The notes below the pieces were generated by a model, which saw only the letters and a list, made by a program, of their open reading frames with translations, was not told where the DNA came from and did no database searches. Source: Siphonodentalium dalli (taxonomy: Eukaryota > Mollusca > Scaphopoda > Gadilida > Siphonodentaliidae). Taken from it: DNA of 64,000 bases. The DNA lies in NCBI GenBank assembly GCA_032622095.1, contig CP136066.1, positions 208,137,655 through 208,201,654 of the forward strand, in the 5' to 3' direction. The translations under genes and the position numbers were made by a program. Shown here piece after piece: positions 47,581 through 59,545 of the stretch; position 1 is the first letter of the stretch, and every line of letters starts with the position of its first letter.

Positions 47581-48990
47581 AAAAACAATTGAAGAACTAT
47601 ATATATATCGGAATGATAATCACAATTCATGCGACAAATGTTATATACAGGTATTTGCAAAACAACATTTAACACTTCCATGACTGGAGCTTCCTGAAAT
47701 TTTGCGAAAAGCCTGTGCCAATGCATTCTATTATATATACGAGTTTAGGTAGCCTCGCATATATAATAAAATACATTGGCCTAACAATATTTCATTGACC
47801 TTGTAAGCCAGTGCATTCTCTTATATATGCGAGGCTTCCTATATGGGAGACTCGCATATATAAGAAAATGCACTGACACAGGGTAATCAATGCTGCACCA
47901 GCGCAGCTCCCATTATACACGAAAGAGTTAAACAAATATATCAGAATCTCATCAAGTGAAGAACTTTCGGAATTGTAATCACAATTCATGCGACAAATGT
48001 TATATATAGGTATTTGCAAAACAACAGTTAACCCTGCCATGACTGGAGCTTCCTGAAATTTTGAGAAAACCCTGTGCCAATACATTCTCTTATATATGCG
48101 AGTTAGGTAGCCTCGCATATATAATAAAATACATTGGCCTAACAATATTTCGTTGACATTGTAAGCCAGTGCATTCTCTTATATATATATGATAGGCTTC
48201 CTATACGAGAGACTCGCATATATAAGAAAATGCACTGACACAGGGTAATTAATGCTGCACCAGCGCAGCTCCCATTATATACGAAAGAAGAACTATCGGA
48301 ATTGTAATCACAATTCATGCGACAAATGTTATTTATAGGTATTTGCAAAACAACATTTAACCCTGACATGACTGGAGCTTCCTGAAATTTTGAAAAAAGC
48401 CTGTGCCAATACATTCTCTTATATATGCGAGTTTAGGTATAGCCTCGCATATATACTAAAATACATTGGCCTAACAATATGTCAATGACCTTGTAACCCA
48501 GTGCATTCTCTTATATATGCGAGTCTTCCTATACGGGAGACTCGCATATATAAGAATATGCACTGTCACAGGGTATTCAATGCTGCACCAGCGCAGCTCC
48601 CGTTATATTTGAAAGAGTTAAACAAATATATCAGAATCCCCTAAATTGAAGAACTTTCGGAATTGTAATCACAATTCATGCGACAAATGTTATATATATA
48701 GGTATTTGCAAAACAACATTTAACTCTTACATGACTGGAGCTTCCACAAATGTTGCGAAAACCCTGTGCGAATGCATTCTCTTATATATGCGAGTTTAGG
48801 TATAGCCTCGCATATATAATAAAATACATTGGCCTAACAACATTTCAATGACCTTGTAACCCAGTGTATTCTCTTATATATGCGAGTCTTTCAATACGGG
48901 AGACTCGCATATATAATAAAATGCACTGTCACAGGGTATTCAATGCTGCACCAGCGCAGCTCCCGTTATATTTGAAAGAGTTCAACAAAT
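47581..48990. repeat. Tandem array of four ~330-360 bp units, each with two hairpins
   Basis: TGACTGGAGCTTCC recurs at 47681, 48040, 48369 and 48732. Each unit runs: CAATTCATGCGACAAATGTT, then TTTAAC(C)CTT and CATGACTGGAGCTTCC; a first hairpin with arms of the CCAATGCATTCTCTTATATA type; CATTGGCCTAACAATAT and GACCTTGTAA; a second hairpin (CAGTGCATTCTCTTATATA); then CACAGGGTA, CTGCACCAGCGCAGCTCCC and GAAAGAGTTAA. The outer parts are inverted relative to each other and begin or end in TTAA, so each unit resembles a twin-hairpin element that was amplified in tandem. The hairpin arms are decaying (AATACATT, TATAATAAAATAC), with different changes in each unit. Single relics are at 21535, 28895 and 62832. 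Confidence 0.85.
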
Positions 48991-49337
48991 ATATCAGAAT
49001 CTCCTCAATAAAATTAAAAAAAATAAAATAAAAAACAAGTTTTTATCTTTGGGTCCCTTTAAACGAAACCGCTATCGCGCATTTACAAACACTGCGCAAT
49101 AAGAAAAGTCTTTCTATCTGAACAATCAGATGTTCTCAGATAATATTTGAAGATAAACAATCGAGGACAAGTGTACGTACAGGAGACGTGCGTCTGGGTC
49201 GGCCACACGAACGGTAGTATACAAACGTACAGATAAGGCGACACGGTTATCTAACTGCGTATACAAATCGATTCGAGCAAATAGCCGAATACAAAACTTT
49301 AATTTAATTGTTGTGTTTGGTTTTGCATCAATTTCAG

Positions 49338-49521
49338 AGTGACATATCTATAATATAGATTTGTATATAGATTAATTGTTATGTGCACCCAAGCAGGAGC
49401 ACCAGTTTATCTTTCAACAAATGAATAGAGAAAAGATGCTGTTAATCCAATTAAGGTGTACTAGGCTGTTACATTCTATTATTTGTGTTACCTTTATCGT
49501 GACATTTGTAAACTGCCGCAA
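49338..49521 (+). CDS. Possible 5' exon with signal-peptide-like start (weak)
   Basis: After TTTTGCATCAATTTCAG (acceptor-like) a frame opens with methionines at 49421 and 49436, the second in AAAAGATGCTG. The peptide from the second starts MLLIQLRCTRLLHSIICVT and goes on FIVTFVNCRK, a hydrophobic stretch ending in a small-residue/Cys region like a secretion signal. CGCAAG then GTAGAC would serve as donor. The frame itself stays open to 49705 but passes through a C run. No downstream exon was identified. It could be chance; the call rests only on the hydrophobic start and two splice-like sites. Confidence 0.2.
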
Positions 49522-49699
49522 GGTAGACCCTCTCTGTACATCATTAGTGAAGTTTCCACTACCGACGTCCAAGACAGGGGTGCCTCTACTGTTGGGCCGG
49601 GATACGAGCACCCCCCCCCCCCCCGCTCATAAATTATGGGCATCACAAAACAAGACAGGGAATATGTTTCTTTGCTTATATTTGATCCTCGATAATCTA

Positions 49700-50085
49700 C
49701 TGTAAAGTATGGGAAGGTCCCAGTTCGAAATTGCTTGCTTTTTGTTGACTTTATTGAGCCGATATCGCAAAAAAAAACAACAACATTGAATTAATAATTA
49801 CCCTGGAGTAATTCCATGATTGTAAGTGTAGCAAAGCAAAATTGGCCAAAAAAGTTCCTTAACTAATGTAATCTCGAGCGGGGACCTTTGTGTATACTGA
49901 TAAATAAACCATTAAGCAACAGGTATTACTAGTAACAAAGAAAATATTCCCCGCGTTATTTTTTCGACTTTATATAAGGTTCCATGTGAAAACTTCAGTA
50001 AAGTTCCCAGGTTTTGTTCTGGTGGAATATAATCTCTACGGGCGTTAGTCAGAGAAGAGATTCGTGGCATGATCTTGTTCCGCGG
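49700..50085 (-). repeat. Dispersed repeat related to 34760-35092 and 24190-24370
   Basis: It has GAGCCGATATCGCAAAAA, AATTACCCTGGAGTAATTCC, CCCCGCGTTATTTTTTCGAC and AATCTCTACGGGCGTTAGTC, all with counterparts in the other copies, in a different order and orientation. A C run at about 49612-49624 precedes it. Confidence 0.65.
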
Positions 50086-50335
50086 GTACCGGAAGAAAAT
50101 CACAAAATGTCACACGCTAGATTTTTCGACATATATTGTTTCCATGGATACTTGCACGAGGTGTCAATGGACCTTTCCACAGCTGCCAATCAAATAATGA
50201 TTAGCATATATTTTCTACCAATCAGCGACTGGGCCGATCGCTTGCTGCATTGATAATTCTTTGTTCACTCTAAATTTGACATCCGCGTATACTTTCAGTG
50301 TTAAATTACCTATTTTGAAACAACTCTTTTGTTGT

Positions 50336-50450
50336 CAAATCAGGGGGGGGGGGTCAGGAATTTTTTTTCCGCCCTCTGTGTATCCACCACCCCCTAATAT
50401 ATATTTTGTTCAATTCTGGGATAGGGACCCACCCCCTCCAAACTGCTTCA
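50336..50450 (+). mobile_element. Fragment of a CAGGGGG-type element
   Basis: CAGGGGGGGGGGGTCAGGAA, then a T run and CCGCCC, is similar in layout to the right end of the block at 55333-55522. GGGACCCACCCCCTCC follows. The partner end was not found. Confidence 0.45.
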
Positions 50451-50589
50451 AATGACTATTTTACTCAGTTTTCCTGATCTTTTCCGATCAATGTTCCGTA
50501 TCATGATTATAGAATCATTCCTACTTTTTATTTACCAACAAGACTATAAAGTTTGAAATCAATTCTCCAATAAATGTGGGCTGTATGGT

Positions 50590-51075
50590 ATGCTGATAGA
50601 TTGACATCTGAAATCCAAGATGGCTGCTGGTGGTCATGTTTGTTTTAAACAAATTTTGGGGGAAAATGGAGGCTCTCATCTAGAGGTCACTTCGAAGGTC
50701 CATATGAAGTTTGGTGACGATTGGATGTGAAATGTGATCTGTAAAGTGTGCTAAAGGATTTGGTCACACAAAGAGTAAAATACAAGATGGCCGCTGGCAG
50801 CCATTTTTTTTTTTTTTTTTTTACAAAATTAGGGGGAAAATGGTAGGAACCCATCGAGAGGTCACACCGAAGATCCATATGAGGGTTGATAATGATCGGA
50901 TGAGGGATAAGCTCTGTCGGGTGTGTTAAAGGATTTAGTGATGCAAAGAGTAAAATCCACGATGGCTGCCAGCGGCCATATCTTTCATAAAAAGTTAATC
51001 AAATTTGACAGCTCCCATCTAGAGGTGATCCTAGACCCATGTACCGAATATCGTTGAAATCGGTCAAAGTTTGTT
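50590..51075 (+). repeat. Three ~170-bp units with a GATGGCYGCTGGCRGCCAT core
   Basis: Each unit has ATGCAAAGAGTAAAAT or its equivalent, then GATGGCCGCTGGCAGCCAT (about 50619, 50787 and 50959, with variants), an A/T tract, AGCTCCCATCTAGAGGTCA, and AAGTTTGGTGACGATCGGAT. E1 contains two to three diverged copies of the same unit (for example about 6350-6530 and 19500-19640). A single core is at about 55207. Related units are thus shared by separate repeat families. Confidence 0.75.
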
Positions 51076-51995
51076 TTAACACCTTTGTTTTATTTTCTTA
51101 TGGTATGGTTGAATAGTCAATTTGTATTTGAAGAGTTCACATTTATTTTGAAGAATCTATTATTGTGTTATGTTTTCATTTATATCGGGTTGAATAAATG
51201 ATTTTTAATAGAACTATTTAAATCTGAGACTTTTAATGTCAATGTGCATTGATAGATCCTTGATGAAAACATTTAGCAAGCTGACCTTTTTATTACCCCT
51301 TGGTGTCATCCCTCATTATTAACTGATGGTGAACTCAAACCCCCTACCAAGAGCTAAGTGCATACCTATTATATAATAGAAGCATTCTTAAAACCTTTTG
51401 TCCCATTATTTTGAAGAAAATTGACTCTAGGAAAAAAATTACAACAGGGCCAGGGAAAAATGTGTAAGCTGGGCTGCCGAACCACCAACCCACCCCCGCC
51501 TAGTCTTCGGGAAAAAAATTGCAGACCATAATAAACTGAAATTTATATTGGCACCATGATGTTGGACATTTATCCATGGTTATATAACACTGGTTTTTTT
51601 TTGCGCGCGACACTTGTCATAATTTTCAAAATTAAAGGCGACAAGACAAGCTGATACGCTATATAATTAAACTAGTTCCCCAGACGCTTTGTCTCATAGC
51701 AACATTAAGATCCTCCTAGTAGTGATAATGTTTGGAAATCTCCACAAACATTATGGTGTTTCGGGTCTATAAAGGATATTATTTTTTTTCTGTAAACATA
51801 ATATAAATAGAGTTTTTGTAAACACATGTAGCTCTACTCACTGGTCGACTTCGGAATGTGGTGATAAATAACATTCTTCTATTGAATATAGTTTTTTGTA
51901 TCATACTAACGGAATTATTACATAGGGGAGATCATTCCCAAGATGCCATCTTCGTGCTAGAGGGGTCTACGTATAGTTACTACGTTTTCAGATTT
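51076..51995. other. Intergenic, no gene seen
   Basis: AT-rich sequence with a C-rich patch at about 51480-51500 that recalls the CAGGGG elements. No exon or RNA gene is supported. Confidence 0.5.
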
Positions 51996-52252
51996 GTCGT
52001 AAGACGGGATTTTTTTTTACCCTGTGCCAATGCATTCTCTTATATATGCGAGTCGACCATAGGTCGCCTCGCATATATAAGAGAATGCATTGGCCTAACA
52101 ATTTTTTAAATAAATGTTTCTTACAATTTTTAGGACATAAAATAAAAAACATCCATTACCCTGCAGGGAGCCCACACACATATATATAGAAGCATATAGA
52201 AGAGTGTCGTCTGCTCATGTTTGTCTGGGGCTCTGTATGGGTGAAATTATAA
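51996..52252 (+). mobile_element. Truncated copy of the ACAT-flanked twin-hairpin element
   Basis: It begins GTCGTAAGACGGGAT, has a complete hairpin (about 52026-52094), and shares with 53311-53761 the interior ATGTTTCTTACAATTTTTAG, CATCCATTACCCTGCAGGGA and GGGGCTCTGTATGGGTGAAA. It stops at ATTATAA, so the right hairpin and both tips are missing. Confidence 0.85.
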
Positions 52253-52804
52253 CCAGGAACCAGTCTATTCAACAAGAGACATTTAGTGTGCGCAAATAAA
52301 TGACAAAGTCACAAAAACAACGACAGACGACATATTAATAGCAATATTCGTCTTTGTTCACCGAAAAGTTGCAAACCGAGTCGCCTGGCCTTTTCAGTCA
52401 TAGTATAGGAGGTTGCAGCGTCACTATATCTATGATAAGTGTGAAGTGTGACTCGATCAAAGGCGCCAGTGAGGTGGGGCAATTAACAGGGAATTTAATG
52501 ATACAAAGAATGTTATCGCATATTTTTTAATCTTAGAAATCGTATATACATTTAAACAATTTATCAGAAAACAATATTCGATGAAAAAAAGTATATCTTA
52601 CAAAGTGAGATCAACATGAAAACCTTTCGACAAAGAATGACTATGCAGTAATAAACATTATGTAAACAAATTCTCACCTGCCTTAAAATCAATAGAGCAG
52701 GTGTCATCATAATCTCAATGTCCAAACAAACAACACATTATATTGGCTACATACATGCATTACGTTCGTGGCCTTTTGAAAAATGGAGGAGAGCCTCAAT
52801 AGCT
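52253..52804. other. Intergenic, no gene seen
   Basis: Nothing recognised. Confidence 0.5.
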
Positions 52805-53085
52805 CCCGTTACATATCATCCACAGACCGTTACATATCATCCACAGACCGTTACATATCATCTACAGACCGTTACATATCATATACAGACCGTTACATAC
52901 CATATACAGACCGTTACATATCATCTACAGACCGTTACATTACATATCATCTACAGACCGTTACATATCATCTACAGACCGTTACATATCATCCACAGAC
53001 CGTTACATATCATATACAGACCGTTACATAACATCTACAGACCGTTACATATCATCTACAGACCGTTACATATCATCTACAGACC
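52805..53085 (+). repeat. 21-bp tandem repeat, about 13 units
   Basis: The unit is CGTTACATATCATCTACAGA plus C, with CCACAG and TATACAG variants in clusters. One unit has an extra TTACA. As 21 is a multiple of three, frames stay open in seven-residue cycles; these are not taken as genes. Confidence 0.95.
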
Positions 53086-53310
53086 GTTTCACTATTTTTT
53101 TTCATAACATTCACATCGTTATTACTTGCTCCACTTTCCTCGAAACCACTTACACGGCAACAGTTTTAAAGCCACACCGTCCTGTAAATAAATGTGCCTC
53201 TGTCTGGAGGACGGTGCTCACATGCGTGTTAATTGACCGGGGCACCGTTCTCCAAAGAAACCCAACATCACCTTATTACACTAACTTACCGTTTATAACA
53301 CTAATAACAT

Positions 53311-53761
53311 GTGACTCGCCATATCAAATCCAGTCGTAAGTCGGTATTTTTTTTACCCTGTGCCAATGCATTCTCTTATATATGCGAGTCGACCATAGGT
53401 CGCCTCGCATATATAAGAGAATGCATTGGCCTAACAATTTTTTATCATTTTTTTTAAATAAATGTTTCTTACAATTTTTAGGACATAAAATAAAAAACAT
53501 CCATTACCCTGCAGGGAGCCCCACACATATATATAGAAGCATATAGAAGAGTGTCGTCTGCCACTTTGTCTGGGGCTCTGTATGGGTGAAATTATAAAAT
53601 TGTAAAAATTTGTTAGTAGTTTATTCTAACCTCCCTTTGGGAGAGTCTAAATTACAATGCGTATTTATATAACATATGGTCGACTCGCATATATAAGAGA
53701 ATGCATTGGCACAGGGTAAAAAAAATCCCGACTTACGACTGGATTTGATACGGCGGGTCAC
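53311..53761 (+). mobile_element. Twin-hairpin element with ACAT target duplication
   Basis: ACAT flanks both sides (53307-53310 and 53762-53765). The tips GTGACTCGCCATATCAAATC and, inverted from the right, GTGACCCGCCGTATCAAATC differ at two positions. The inverted match goes on through CCAGTCGTAAGTCGG, a T run and CCCTGTG into the hairpin arm. The left hairpin is complete (about 53363-53431); on the right only the outer half is left (about 53675-53715). The tips are unrelated to those of the TTAA element at 23769, yet the hairpin arm is the same. No coding sequence. Confidence 0.9.
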
Positions 53762-53765
53762 ACAT

Positions 53766-55332
53766 TTACAACATATTTATATTCATATTCCAGGGAGAGG
53801 GACTCCCATAAGTTTCATAAGTTGTGCCCCAATCCCCGGTGCACCCTCATTTCTGAATCCAATCTTTTTACTGTTATGTCATCAATGTATACTTCAATCA
53901 CAATAACATATGTACAAGTTTCCCTTAGATCAACACAGGAGAGCTATAGCTCCAATGCCTAATTGAAAAAAAAAAATTAAAAAATTTAGCTCCAATGCCT
54001 ATGGGTGACTATTTTAGGAAATCTGAATTAATGACTATTTTTCCCCAATTTGTGAATCATGCATGGTGTAATGCATAATCAACTTATTGTACTATAATTC
54101 AAGGGGAAAAAAGCTACCATACTTCATTTCACTTGTTGAAAGGTTAAGCCATAATCGGCCGCCCAGGAGACGCTAAAGCTCGGCTCGAATCAAATTTAGT
54201 GCACTCGTTTAATAAATTTCGTATATAATTGCGACTCATTACAGATCCTCTATTTATCACCCTGTCATTTTCGGTAACTCGTGTAATTAAGACAAGCGAC
54301 GGAAGTATATTAATACTATATCACGTGACATATCTCTGTATGAATCTAATTTAGGATTAACACTAATGAATCCTCTGTCTGGCATAAGATTGAATGGTAG
54401 ATGGTGGGTAGTGGTATATTGTCAGGTAACAATGGTGGGATTAAAGAAGTATAGACACGGTATTTGAAGGTTTGGACATAATTATATAGAAAGTTAGATG
54501 TTAAATAAAACAAACATATTCTTTAAGTTTTTTTAGTTTGGCAAAACAAAAATCAGAACTGGCTTAAAATTTTTGCCTAAAAGATTTTTCAGCGAAATGT
54601 GCACCCCCCCCCCCACCTGTCGCCACGTCCCTTAACGCGGCATAATTTCCCGAGCGTTGGATTTGTTTTCAAATTGCATTTGAGAAAGATACCATAACAG
54701 TTGTAGTTATCCGAAAGTCAATGGAACTATTTTTTTTAAAGTGTATAAGCCCCATAACTCTGGCAAACATTATTGGCCAAATAGTAAATATCAGATTCGA
54801 AAACAAATTGAACTTTTGAAACAATTCGTGCATATTTTAAGTATGCTTGGTGATGATCGAGCGACCATAATTGGAAACCAAGACAATCCGAATTTGAACT
54901 TGAATGGAACTTGACCTGTATATTGACAAGTATCACAAGTTCGATGTTGGCAGAAACACACCCACTGAAACAACTTTAAAAAAATCGCGAAATTAGTCAT
55001 CTCACCAGGGGTGGGTGGGTGGTCAAAGCCACCAACAAGCAATTGTTTCCGCAACTAAAAAAAAACATTCCTGCTTGTTTTTTAGTGTTTTGGCAATGAG
55101 TTGGGCTTCAAAACCACTTTGAATGAGAGAAATAATGTAATTCTAACTGGTAAACTGACTGCAGGCAGTTATCGTGTTGTAATTTGTTGCAATTTTGAAA
55201 TCCAAGATGGCCGCTGGCAGCCATGTTTTTTTGGCCGAATGACCTCAAAATGACTCATTCCTATTTACATGTCCATGTTAACATCCATGATAAATAGTAT
55301 GCACAGAAATTCATATACAGCTGTTTACAGTG
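53766..55332. other. Intergenic, no gene seen
   Basis: It contains a short duplication (TTTAGCTCCAATGCCTA at about 53946 and 53987), a C run at about 54605-54615, and one ATGGCCGCTGGCAGCCAT core at about 55208. Short minus-strand frames at 54736-55054 have no domain and are not called. Confidence 0.5.
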
Positions 55333-55522
55333 AATTTCCCCCCGCAAATCTCTGTTTTAGTGTTAAAATGGGGGTGGGTGTCAAAAAATGGTCGGAAAAA
55401 ACTGCCGAAAACGGAACAAAATTTGGCGGTGGTGGTGGGTGGGTACAAAAAATTATCGAAAGGGAAAAAATGCCATACGTGCCTGAAATTTTTTTCCGAC
55501 CCCCCCCCCCCCCCCCCCCCTG
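55333..55522 (-). mobile_element. G/C-rich fragment of a CAGGGGG-type element
   Basis: On the minus strand it starts CAGG and a long G run (55522 leftwards), then GGTCGGAAAAAAATTTCAGG, and contains GGGTGTC and a TTTGGCGGTGGTGG stretch. It is related in layout to 50336 and 25776. The partner end is unknown. Confidence 0.5.
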
Positions 55523-55857
55523 ATCTCACCAAAGATATCACACAATCTACATCTTATTTTCAATGAATCCCATTATCTGATGGCGTATACCTCGACAAAA
55601 TTAAAGGAGACTAACTTGATCTATCGTTCCGAAAACTTGCGAAATCTACTAGAAGTTTGGGGGTAATGTCCGCCCAATATTCAAGGTGTCAGATTAGTCA
55701 CACGGTATATTAATTAATATTTAATCTGGGTAGGATTAGATATATTTTTTAATCTAACGCGATGGAATCTGGTGCAGGTGGTCTGTCTGCGGGAACTAGA
55801 TATAACATGTCTATTGCATAAAACTAATTCGAACCGGGAAGGTGGTTATATATAAGT

Positions 55858-58388
55858 TGGTCACGCATGTCCGATCTCGTTGCCAATTTGTTTTACATGT
55901 AATTCTGTTTGAAAATATGATTTATCATAACAACCAGGAAGCAACGATTCGAGAATCGTCCATTATTGAAACTGCGCACGAAACAAACATTATTTGGGTT
56001 TTTTTTGTCGTCGTTATCAACCGTTTAAATATAGTTACCCACAAGTTCACGATATATGTACTACGCAATAAAGAACTGACAATGAAACGTCGCGATTGAG
56101 AGCCAAAAAAAATAAATAATAAAGCTTGTGTTTGGGGTTACAGTCTTCTGAACAAATTGGTGGAGTTTTACATTTTTTGTTATCGAAGTATTTTAAAGAT
56201 GTTTTCAGGGTTTCATTACTCCAATTACAACAACAACATAAACAACCCCAATTTAACATCGTTTTTTCTTTATTCTGTTTTAAAAAAAGTGGGTCACACG
56301 TGTCCGATCTCGTTGCCAATTTGTTTTACATGTAATCCTTTTTGAAATCAAATTTTTCATATCAACCAAGAAGGATTGATTAGAAAATCGTCCATTGTTG
56401 AAACTGCGCACAAAACAAACATTATCGTTTTATTTTCGTCGTTATCAAACGTTCAATATAGTTAGCCGCAAGTCCACGAATATAGGGACCACGCAATAAA
56501 GAACTGATAATGAAATGGCACGATTGAGAACCAACATAAACTGATAATGCAAAAAAAAAATCAAATAAAGCTTGTGTTTGGGGTTATATTCTTCTGAATC
56601 GCCGCGATAGAGAACCAATATAAACTGATAATGCCAAAAATAAAGAAAGCTTGTTTTTGGGGTGATATTCTTCTGAACAAATTGGGTATGTAGGGATTTT
56701 TGGGCTTTTACATTTTTTTCTCGAAATATTTTAAAGATATTTTCAGGGTTCCAGACCTCAAATTGCAACAACAACATAAACAAATCCCATTTAACATGTT
56801 TTTTTTCTTTATTCTGTTGAAAAAATGCGTGGGTCACACTTGTCCGATTCCATCGCCAATTTGCATTATATGTAATCCTTTTTGAAAATAAACTTTATGG
56901 TCACAACCAGGAAGGAATGATTAGAGAATTGTCCATTATTGATGTTGCGCACGAAACAAACATTATTGTTTTATTGTCGTCGTTGTCAAACGTTCAAATA
57001 TAGTTACCCGCAAGTTCACGAATATAGGTACCACGGTGTAAAGAACTGATAATGAAATAGCACGATTGATAACCAATATAAACTGATAATGCCAAATCAA
57101 ATAAAGCTTGTGTTTTGGGTTATATTCTGCTGAACAAAATTGGGTGTGTGGGAATTTTGGGTTTTTTATATTTTTTTCTAGACATATTTTATTTTAAAGA
57201 TGCTTTCATGGTTTTTGAGACCTCCAATTACAACAACAGCAACATAAACAAATTTCATTTTGACATCGTTTTCTTCTTTATTCTATTGAAAAAATGTGTG
57301 GGTCAAACTTGTCCGATCCCATTGCCAATTTTATTACGTGTAGTTCTTTTTGAGAATAAAATTTATCATATCAACCGAGAATCGTCCATTATTGAAAATG
57401 CACACGAAACAAACATTATTGTGTTATTATCGTCGTTATCAACCATTTAAATATAGTTACCTGCGCTCACGAATATATAGGTACCACGCAATAATGAACT
57501 GATAATGAAACGCCGCGATTGAGGACCAATATATACTGATAATGAAATGGCACGAATGAGAACCAATATAAACTGATGCCAACAAAAAAAAGCTTGTCTT
57601 TGTGGTTATATTATTGTTTTATTGTCGACGTTATCAACTGTTTAAATATAGTTAGCCGCAAGTCCACGAATATAGGGACCACGCAATAATGAACTGATAA
57701 TGAAATGGCACGATAGAGAACCAATATAAACAGATAATGCCAAATCAAATAAAGCTTTTTTTGGGGTTATTTTCTTCTGAACAAATTGGGTGTGTAGAGA
57801 TGATTTTTTTTTTTACATTTTTTTGTTTCTCGAAATATTTTAAAGATGTTTTCAGGGTTCCCCCAATTACAACAACATAAAAAAAAATCAAATTTAACAT
57901 CGTTTTCTTCTTTCTTATATTGAAAAAATGTGTGGGTCACACTTGTCCGATCTCATTACCAATTTGTATTACATGTAATCCTTTATTGAAAATAAAATTT
58001 ATCAGATCAACCAGGAAGATTAGAGAATCGTCCATTAATGAAACTGCGCACGAAACATTACAGTATTGTTTTATATTGTCGTCGTTATCAACCATTTAAA
58101 TATAGTTACCCGCAAGCTCACGAATATATGTGCCACGCAGTAAAGAACTGATAATGAAACGCCGCAATAGAGACCAAATATAAACTGATAATGCCAAATC
58201 AAATAAAGCTTGTTTTTTGGGTGACATTCTTCTGAACAAAATTGGGTGTGTAGATATTTTTGAGTTTTTTACATTCTTTTTCTTCTCGAAATATTTAAAA
58301 GATATTTTCAGGGTTCCAGACCTCCAGTTACAACAACAACATAAAACATTTCATTTTAACTTTGTTTTCTTCTTTATTCTTTTGAAAA
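55858..58388 (+). repeat. Macrosatellite, five diverged units of ~430-630 bp
   Basis: GGGTCACACTTGTCCGATC-like starts lie at about 55858, 56290, 56831, 57300 and 57934. Each unit has CATGTAATCCTTTTTGAAA, GAGAATCGTCCATTATTGAA, ACTGCGCACGAAACAAACAT, TAAAGAACTGATAATGAAAC, AAATAAAGCTTGTGTTTGGG and CCAATTACAACAACAACATA in that order. Length differences come from repeats of the AACTGATAATGAAATGGCAC segment (for example about 57500-57720) and indels. The frames are not conserved between units, so no protein is indicated. From 58389 to 58533 nothing else is seen. Confidence 0.9.
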
Positions 58389-58533
58389 AATGTTGAAAAC
58401 CAAATATAACATATAATATTATAAAAAAAAAGAATATTATTTTGTTATTGAAAAATTAACAAAATAATTTTTGGAGTCCCGATAAAACATCGAGATGATA
58501 TGAAATAAATGCATAGAAAATTCAATATCAAAT

Positions 58534-58961
58534 AAAATAGTGTCTCTTATTTGCAGAATGAGGTCCCCAGAGGGTGAATTTAGTGAAGCTATCCCGCATA
58601 GCGGGCTAGCATTACTAAATTCACCCTCTGGGGACCTCGTTCTGCTTTATAGGCCTAATCTTATCGGGAAAGATTCTTTATTATCAAATTTCTATAGAAA
58701 CTTCTTCGCATAGATTCTATTTCTTTTTTAGATTAATTTCTCTATATCCCCAAATTGGCAGACGACACATTGCATAATCGAGGTTCCCAATGGGTGTACA
58801 TCACAATATTCACCATTTGGGAAATTCAATCTAGGTCTATGTCGCCCATAGCAGATGAGGACTAAACAAGTGAGGTTCCCAGAAGGTGAATTTGGTGATG
58901 CTAGCCCGCTATGCATGGGGACCTCATTTTGCAAATGATAGGGACACTAAACGCAGGCTTG
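58534..58961. mobile_element. Degraded twin-hairpin element of the CAGAATGAGGTCCCC family
   Basis: The left hairpin (about 58554-58645) is near complete, centred on CCCGCATAGCGGG. The right one (about 58880-58940) has collapsed: GCTAGCCCGCTATGC is followed directly by GGGGACCTCATT. Right tip sequence AATGATAGGGACAC and CGCAGGCTTG corresponds to the terminal repeat at 59546-59995. An interior part has CCCAATGGGTG and ATTCACCATTTGGG, also seen at 59700-59750. Confidence 0.8.
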
Positions 58962-59545
58962 TGTTCAAACGTGTTGTTATACACTAGAATCTAAATAAAC
59001 TGTTAAACGGGTTTCTAAAAAAATGAGCCTGTAACCAGCTGGAACCCTGAACGAATCTGTTACTTAGTAGGTGAGTAATACTGATTGCTGGGGCGCAAAC
59101 ACCTCTGTTTAGCCACAATTGATATTTTCTTACTTAGTATGTGGAATGTTCTAATGGGTAGCACTTAGAATCTCAGATTTCTGTTGAAACATTCATTTAA
59201 AGAACAGTTTGCAAGAAAACATGCAAAAAGAACACTTGTTGTAAAGTTGTTGTCCAATATATACCGGTATATATACAGGTTTGTGCATTAAAAACAATCT
59301 TCCCTGTGTGGTTAGCACTCCATTATTGACAGTAACGTCATTGTTAACTGATTAATATAGATGCATAAGCACGCGATTCACTGGGAGTGGTGTATACTGA
59401 AATATAATATTCTTATCCATATTTTGCCGAAGATAGACATGCATTATATTTGAGTAAAACAGTTTTTTAAAAATATTAGGTATAGAGGCCTCATGATTTT
59501 TAGGGTAGGTATATAGGGATAACCCAAACACAAGCTTTCTTATAG
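58962..59545. other. Intergenic, no gene seen
   Basis: AT-rich, nothing recognised. Confidence 0.5.

Noticed and set aside
52718-53107. 129-codon plus frame
   Set aside because: Created by the 21-bp tandem repeat, a multiple of three.
56445-56837. 130-codon minus frame in the macrosatellite
   Set aside because: Not conserved in the other four units; AT-rich repeat by-product.
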